A stretch of 17,866 nucleotides of DNA. It comes from DAOMOP01 sp035444405. Its GTDB lineage: Bacteria; Pseudomonadota; Gammaproteobacteria; Burkholderiales; Rhodocyclaceae. A program made the translations under genes and the position numbers. Shown one piece after another: positions 13,955 through 17,866 of the stretch. Position 1 is the stretch's first letter. Every line of letters begins with the position of its first letter. The notes beneath the pieces were generated by a model. It worked only from the letters and a program-made list of their open reading frames with translations, was not told where the DNA came from and made no database searches. The stretch covers positions 1 through 17,866 of the forward strand of contig DAOMOP010000067.1 in NCBI GenBank assembly GCA_035444405.1, given 5' to 3'.

Positions 13955-14584
13955 ATGAAAGCGATCTTGGTTGGCCTGTGTGCGCTGATGCTGTCCTTCG
14001 GCCCTGCGGGGGCGGCAACTTCCGAACTCGCTCCGGACGAGCTGGTGCGCCGGCTCTCCGACGAGGTACTCGAGATCCTGCGCTCCGACGAGGGGCTGCG
14101 CAATGGCGACACGACGCGTGCGGTCGAACGCATCGAGGAGGTCGTGCTGCCGCATTTCAATTTCCGTCGCATGACGATGCTGGCCGTCGGGCGCGACTGG
14201 CGTGAGGCAACGCCCGAGCAGCGGCAGCGATTGATGGATGCCTTCTACTCGATGCTGGTGCGCACGTATTCGAATGCGCTCACGCAGTACCGTGACCAGA
14301 CGATCGCGTTCCGGCCCTTGCGCATGAGCCCGGGCGACACGACGGTGCGTGTGCAGACGGCGGTGCACCAGCCCGGCGCGCAGCCGGTCAGCGTCGATTA
14401 CGTGCTCGAGAAGACCGAGCGGGGCTGGATGGTGTTCGATGTCGTGGTGGCCGGTGTGAGTCTCGTGACCAATTATCGTGGCACCTTCGCGCAGGAGATT
14501 CGGGCCGGGGGCATCGATGGCCTGATCCGGGCGCTCGAGACGCGCGGCAGCGACCTGGTTCCACCGCCGGCTGGTCAGTCCTGA
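13955..14584 (+). CDS. mlaC: Periplasmic phospholipid-binding protein MlaC
   Basis: Soluble periplasmic shuttle that carries phospholipid between MlaA at the outer membrane and MlaD at the inner membrane. The product has about 209 residues with a signal peptide (hydrophobic core LVGLCALMLSF, cleavage after AGA). It has the Ttg2D/MlaC pattern: LAPDELVRRLSDEVLEIL, VLPHFNFRRMTMLAVGRDWR, then FYSMLVRTYSNALTQY and DVVVAGVSLVTNYRGTFAQEI. Two starts are possible: GTG 13946, overlapping the mlaA stop, and ATG 13955. I prefer the ATG because AGGTGA (13944-13949) lies five bases before it; the GTG would add three residues (MKR). Confidence 0.94.
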   Translation: MKAILVGLCALMLSFGPAGAATSELAPDELVRRLSDEVLEILRSDEGLRNGDTTRAVERIEEVVLPHFNFRRMTMLAVGRDWREATPEQRQRLMDAFYSMLVRTYSNALTQYRDQTIAFRPLRMSPGDTTVRVQTAVHQPGAQPVSVDYVLEKTERGWMVFDVVVAGVSLVTNYRGTFAQEIRAGGIDGLIRALETRGSDLVPPPAGQS

Positions 14585-14856
14585 TGGCGGGCGCGCTCAA
14601 GGTGGAAGGAGCGGTGACCATGTGGTCGGCCGCGCGACAGCTCGCCGAAGGCCGTGAAAGGCTGCATGCCGGCGATCTCGTGGTCGATTTTTCCGGCGTC
14701 AGCGAAGCCGATTCGGCCGCCTTGGGCGTGCTGCTCGACTGGTGCCGAGTCGCGCGGACGGCCGGTCACGCGTTGACGATTCGCGGCTTGCCCACCGGCC
14801 TGCGCAGCCTCGCCGATCTGTACGGCATATCCGAGTTGTTGCCCGTCGAAGCGTGA
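14584..14856 (+). CDS. mlaB: STAS-domain protein MlaB
   Basis: Small cytoplasmic STAS-domain subunit that binds MlaF and is needed for assembly and activity of the MlaFEDB transporter. The 90-residue product is just one STAS domain: VVDFSGVSEADSAALGVLLDW holds the conserved Asp-Ser region that in relatives contains the key Ser/Thr, followed by GHALTIRGLPTGLRSLADLYG. The start codon shares one base with the mlaC stop (TGATG). Length and position (after mlaC) agree with MlaB; sequence identity among such short domains is low. Confidence 0.92.
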   Translation: MAGALKVEGAVTMWSAARQLAEGRERLHAGDLVVDFSGVSEADSAALGVLLDWCRVARTAGHALTIRGLPTGLRSLADLYGISELLPVEA

Positions 14857-14870
14857 GCGTCGTCCGGTCG

Positions 14871-15761
14871 ATGAGCACCCCTGCGATCCGCATCGATTCG
14901 GTCACCAAGCGCTACGGTGCGTTGCAGGCGCTCGCCGGCGTGAGCTTCGAAGTCGAGCAGGGCGAGTTCTTCGGCCTGCTGGGCCCCAACGGCGCCGGCA
15001 AGACGACGCTGATCTCGGCCCTGGCTGGCTTGGTGCGGCCGACCTCCGGCTCGCTCGAGGTGATGGGGCACGATGTCGTGAGCGATTACCGCAACGCCCG
15101 CATGCAGCTCGGGGTGGTGCCGCAGGAGCTCGTCTTCGATCCGTTCTTCTCGGTGCGCGAGCTGCTGCGCATCCAGTCGGGTTATTTCGGCATCGCGCAC
15201 AACGACGCGTGGATCGACGAGATCCTTGCCAACCTCGACCTGCTGCCGAAAGCCGAAGCGAACATGCGCACGCTGTCGGGCGGGATGAAGCGNNNNNNNN
15301 NNCAGGCGCTGGTGCACCGGCCGCCGGTGATCGTGCTCGACGAACCGACCGCCGGCGTCGACGTCGAGCTGCGTCAGGGGCTGTGGCAGTTCGTGCGCAA
15401 GCTCAACCGCGACGGCCACACCGTCGTATTGACGACACACTATCTCGAAGAGGCCGAGGCGCTGTGTGGCCGCATCGCAATGCTGAAGGCCGGGCGCGTG
15501 GTCGCGCTCGACAGCACGCGCGCACTGCTGCGCCAGTTTGCGACGCACAGCCTGCGTGTGCGCCTCAAGCACCCCGAAGCCGGCGTCGCGGTCGGAGGCA
15601 AGCTCGAGGAGGGCAACTGGATGAGCTTCGGCTTCGAATCCTATGGCGATGTCGAGGCGCTGCTCGCGCGGCTGCGCGAAGGCAACGGCGGGGTCGAAGA
15701 GATCGAGCTCGGTGAACCCGATCTGGAGCGGGTGTTCGTGGAGGTGATGAGCCGTGCCTGA
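14871..15761 (+). CDS. ABC-2 type transporter ATP-binding protein (YadG-like), with an internal assembly gap
   Basis: ATPase subunit of an exporter paired with the permease that overlaps its 3' end; substrate unknown. Motifs: Walker A GPNGAGKTT (38-46), Q-loop in VVPQELVFDPFF, signature LSGGMK (135-140), Walker B VIVLDEPTAGVD and switch His in TTHYLEEAEAL, then a C-terminal regulatory part. It resembles DrrA/NodI/YadG-type ATPases rather than MlaF or LptB. Start ATG 14871 is 14 bp after mlaB; the longer open frame upstream is antiphase to mlaB and not coding. Ten N at 15293-15302 fall directly after the signature and keep the frame, although the family spacing suggests that about 16 bases are really missing. 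Co-location with Mla genes suggests an envelope role; this is inference. Confidence 0.88.
   Translation: MSTPAIRIDSVTKRYGALQALAGVSFEVEQGEFFGLLGPNGAGKTTLISALAGLVRPTSGSLEVMGHDVVSDYRNARMQLGVVPQELVFDPFFSVRELLRIQSGYFGIAHNDAWIDEILANLDLLPKAEANMRTLSGGMKXXXXQALVHRPPVIVLDEPTAGVDVELRQGLWQFVRKLNRDGHTVVLTTHYLEEAEALCGRIAMLKAGRVVALDSTRALLRQFATHSLRVRLKHPEAGVAVGGKLEEGNWMSFGFESYGDVEALLARLREGNGGVEEIELGEPDLERVFVEVMSRA
15293..15302. other. Assembly gap (10 N) inside the ABC-2 ATPase gene
   Basis: Ten N bases after LSGGMK-R. Related ATPases usually have about six residues (R-R-x-x-x-A) between that Lys and Q-A-L-V-H, where only four codons fit now. About 16 missing bases would restore the usual length without changing frame. 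Same placeholder size as the gap in lnt. Confidence 0.9.
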
Positions 15762-16545
15762 CCCGATCGTGCCGCCGCCCACGTCGGCGTGGGTGGGATT
15801 TCGCACGCTGCTCTACAAGGAGATCCTGCGCTTCTGGAAAGTCGCGTTCCAGACCGTCGCCGCGCCGGTGTTGACGGCGCTCCTGTTCCTGCTCATCTTT
15901 TCGCACGTGCTCGACCGCCACGTGACGGTATATGGTGACATCGGCTACACCACTTTTCTGGTGCCGGGGCTGATGATGATGTCGCTGCTGCAGAACGCGT
16001 TCGCGAACAGCTCGTCGTCGCTGATCCAGAGCAAGATCACCGGCAACATCATCTTCATGCTGTTGCCGCCGATCTCGTATCATGAGTTCTATGCCGCCTA
16101 TGTCGTCGCCGCGGTGCTGCGGGGGCTGTTCGTCGGCGTCGGCGTGCTGCTCGTGGCACTGCCGTTCGTGCCGGTACCGCTCGCGCATCCGCTGTGGGTA
16201 CTGGTGTTTGCGGTCTTGGGTGGGGCGACGCTCGGCACGCTGGGCATGATCGCCGGCATCTGGGCGGACAAGTTCGACCAGCTGGCGGCGTTCCAGAACT
16301 TCCTGATCATGCCGCTGACGATGCTCTCCGGCGTGTTCTACTCGATCCATTCGTTGCCGGAGCTCTGGCAGGATGTGTCGCACGGCAATCCGTTCTTCTT
16401 CATGATCGACGGCTTTCGCTACGGTTTCTTCGGACAATCCGACGTGTCGCCGTGGCTGAGCCTGGTCGTGGTGGGGGTGTTTTTTACGTTGCTTGCAGTG
16501 CTGACCCTGACGATGTTGTCGCGGGGTTACAAGCTGCGCGGTTGA
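15754..16545 (+). CDS. ABC-2 type transporter permease (YadH-like)
   Basis: Membrane half of the exporter formed with the preceding ATPase. The 263-residue product has about six membrane helices: roughly residues 29-50, 60-80 (the FLVPGLMMMSLLQNAF segment typical of ABC-2 permeases), 105-135, 140-165, 175-192 (NFLIMPLTMLSGVFYSIHSLP, another family hallmark) and 233-255. Translation starts at GTG 15754, supported by GAGGTGA six bases upstream (15741-15747) and an eight-base overlap with the ATPase gene. Relatives include YadH, NodJ and DrrB, whose substrates differ widely. The placement between mlaB and ibaG suggests export of an envelope component, but the substrate cannot be read from the sequence. 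Confidence 0.88.
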   Translation: MPDPIVPPPTSAWVGFRTLLYKEILRFWKVAFQTVAAPVLTALLFLLIFSHVLDRHVTVYGDIGYTTFLVPGLMMMSLLQNAFANSSSSLIQSKITGNIIFMLLPPISYHEFYAAYVVAAVLRGLFVGVGVLLVALPFVPVPLAHPLWVLVFAVLGGATLGTLGMIAGIWADKFDQLAAFQNFLIMPLTMLSGVFYSIHSLPELWQDVSHGNPFFFMIDGFRYGFFGQSDVSPWLSLVVVGVFFTLLAVLTLTMLSRGYKLRG

Positions 16546-16556
16546 GGTATCTAGAC

Positions 16557-16814
16557 ATGTTTGACGCAAACGAGATCAAGCGCCTGATTTCCGAGGGCAT
16601 GCCCTGTGAATTCGTCGAGATTCAGGGCGACGACGGCGTGCATTTCACGGGCATCGTCGTGAGCACCGAGTTCGAGGGCAAGCCACGCATTCGGCAACAC
16701 CAGGCGGTGTATGCGACGCTCGGCGCCTTGCTCGGCAACGAGATCCATGCACTGCAGCTGCAGACCTACACACCGGCGCGCTGGGCCGAGGTCAGCAAAG
16801 AGCTGGGTTTCTGA
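16557..16814 (+). CDS. ibaG: BolA family protein IbaG
   Basis: Small cytoplasmic BolA-type protein; relatives form [2Fe-2S]-bridged complexes with monothiol glutaredoxins, and E. coli IbaG is linked to acid resistance and iron-sulfur handling. The 85-residue product has the class II KH-like fold pattern: an N-terminal helix (ANEIKRLISEGMPCE), a beta hairpin with D-G-V-H-F, the basic stretch RIRQHQAVYATLG holding the conserved His (H48), and the C-terminal GNEIHALQLQTYTPARW typical of IbaG. A Cys at residue 17 is a possible extra ligand. It lies 11 bp after the permease and 8 bp before murA; the mlaB-to-murA neighbourhood with ibaG is conserved in proteobacteria. Confidence 0.94.
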   Translation: MFDANEIKRLISEGMPCEFVEIQGDDGVHFTGIVVSTEFEGKPRIRQHQAVYATLGALLGNEIHALQLQTYTPARWAEVSKELGF

Positions 16815-16822
16815 GACGCTCG

Positions 16823-17866
16823 ATGGACAAATTGCTGATCGAAGGGGGGGCGCGCCTGTCGGGCGAGCTGGCCATTTCGGGCGCGAAGAACGCGGCGCTG
16901 CCGATTCTGTGCGCGGCGCTGCTGAGCCGCGAGCCGGTGACCTTCACCAACGTGCCCCAGCTCAACGATATCGACACGCTGCTGAAACTGCTCGCGCAGA
17001 TGGGGGTTGCGGTCGAGCGTGACGGCGATGTCGTCGCGCTCGACGCCGCCGGGCTCGACCACCCGGTGGCGCCCTACGAGATGGTCAAGACCATGCGCGC
17101 TTCGATCCTCGTGCTCGGCCCGCTGCTTGCGCGTTGCGGCGAGGCGCGCGTGTCGCTGCCGGGCGGGTGTGCGATCGGCGCGCGTCCGGTCGATCAGCAC
17201 ATCCGGGGCCTGCAGGCCATGGGGGCGGAGATCGCGGTCGAGCACGGCTATGTTCATGCGGTGGCCCCACGGCTGAAAGGCGCGCGCTTGTTCACCGACA
17301 TGGTCACCGTGACCGGTACCGAGAACCTGATGATGGCGGCGTGCCTCGCCGACGGCGAGACCGTCATCGAGAATGCCGCGCGCGAGCCCGAGGTCGCCGA
17401 CCTCGCGACCTGCCTGGTCGCGATGGGTGCGAACATCTCCGGCGCGGGGACCGACGTCATTCGCGTCCGCGGCGTGGCGCGCCTGCACGGTGCGACGCAT
17501 CGCATCATGCCCGATCGCATCGAGACCGGAACCTATCTGTGCGCGGTGGCGGCGAGCGGTGGGCAGGCACGACTCACCAATACGACGTCGTGCTACCTCG
17601 ACGCGGTCGTCGACAAGCTGATGGACGCCGGCTGCGAGCTTACTTTCGAGCGTGACGCGATCGGCATCAAGGCGCCGGCGCGCCTGCAGGCGGTCAATGT
17701 GCGCACGGCGCCGTATCCGGCCTTTCCGACCGACATGCAGGCGCAATTCATGGCGCTGGACTGCGTGGCCGATGGCGTCGGCGTGATCAACGAGACGATC
17801 TTCGAGAACCGCTTCATGCACGTCAACGAACTGCTGCGCCTGGGTGCCGATATCCGTGTCGATGGC
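16823..17866 (+). CDS. murA: UDP-N-acetylglucosamine 1-carboxyvinyltransferase MurA (3' end outside the window)
   Basis: Transfers enolpyruvate from PEP to UDP-GlcNAc, the first committed step of peptidoglycan synthesis, in the cytoplasm. 348 codons are present without a stop, out of about 420 expected, so the gene runs off the window. Visible hallmarks: SGAKNAALPIL with K22 and N23, VKTMRASILVLGPLLAR, the active-site loop PGGCAIGARPVD with the PEP- and fosfomycin-reactive Cys (about residue 116), TGTENLMMAA, MPDRIETGTY and FPTDMQAQFMAL with the catalytic Asp. The Cys rather than Asp predicts fosfomycin sensitivity at the target level. Start ATG 16823 gives the normal N-terminus. Last gene of the mla run in the window. 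Confidence 0.97.
   Translation, partial: MDKLLIEGGARLSGELAISGAKNAALPILCAALLSREPVTFTNVPQLNDIDTLLKLLAQMGVAVERDGDVVALDAAGLDHPVAPYEMVKTMRASILVLGPLLARCGEARVSLPGGCAIGARPVDQHIRGLQAMGAEIAVEHGYVHAVAPRLKGARLFTDMVTVTGTENLMMAACLADGETVIENAAREPEVADLATCLVAMGANISGAGTDVIRVRGVARLHGATHRIMPDRIETGTYLCAVAASGGQARLTNTTSCYLDAVVDKLMDAGCELTFERDAIGIKAPARLQAVNVRTAPYPAFPTDMQAQFMALDCVADGVGVINETIFENRFMHVNELLRLGADIRVDG

Noticed and set aside
12471..14018. 515-codon open frame on the - strand across mlaE to mlaC
   Set aside because: Shadow of four overlapping conserved mla genes; no ribosome-binding site and atypical composition.
1..17866. Mobile elements, CRISPR arrays, tRNA or rRNA genes, defence or toxin-antitoxin systems
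   Set aside because: I looked for direct-repeat arrays, transposase-like motifs, tRNA cloverleaf ends and typical defence gene pairs and saw none; gene content is core envelope biogenesis with even base composition.

Overview
The window is a very GC-rich chromosomal segment of a Gram-negative bacterium. Gene content and order (corC-lnt-glyQ-glyS-gmhB-plsC; a PHB-type phasin; kdsD-kdsC-lptC-lptA divergent from an mla operon ending in ibaG-murA) point to a betaproteobacterium, most likely in the Rhodocyclales/Azoarcus-Thauera neighbourhood. That placement is inferred from gene order and protein style, not from a database search. The segment is mainly vertically inherited, housekeeping cell-envelope DNA. 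I see no IS element, prophage, CRISPR array, tRNA or rRNA.

Region 1 (1-6374, + strand): the 3' end of corC, then lnt (apolipoprotein N-acyltransferase), glyQ and glyS (the two glycyl-tRNA synthetase subunits), gmhB (heptose bisphosphate phosphatase for the LPS core) and plsC (lysophosphatidate acyltransferase). Most genes are packed tightly or overlap. The run ends at a perfect 14-bp stem terminator at 6329-6360. The start of lnt is disturbed by a 10-N assembly gap and probably by a one-base indel.

Region 2 (6375-7346): a phasin gene on the - strand with a strong sigma70 promoter flanked by TGC-N3-GCA operator-like sites. Upstream of it is a 411-bp stretch without a recognised gene, which holds a third copy of the site and a 22-codon ORF with a perfect Shine-Dalgarno sequence.

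Region 3 (7347-10795, - strand): kdsD, kdsC, lptC, lptA and an enoyl-CoA hydratase gene, tightly spaced in that transcriptional order. They supply Kdo precursors and LPS transport parts, plus one beta-oxidation-type enzyme in the place where lptB is normally expected.

Region 4 (10958-17866, + strand): a complete Mla phospholipid-trafficking locus, mlaF-E-D-A-C-B, including the outer-membrane lipoprotein gene mlaA. It continues into an uncharacterised ABC-2 type ATPase/permease pair, then ibaG (BolA family) and murA, which runs off the end. Regions 3 and 4 diverge from a 162-bp intergenic segment with two extended -10 candidates.

Taken together the genes make and maintain the envelope: lipoprotein maturation, phosphatidic acid synthesis, LPS inner-core sugars, LPS transport, outer-membrane lipid asymmetry and the first step of peptidoglycan synthesis. 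The points most worth a second look are the repeated operator around the phasin promoter, the small SD-led ORF beside it, the missing lptB, and the orphan ABC-2 exporter embedded in the Mla operon.
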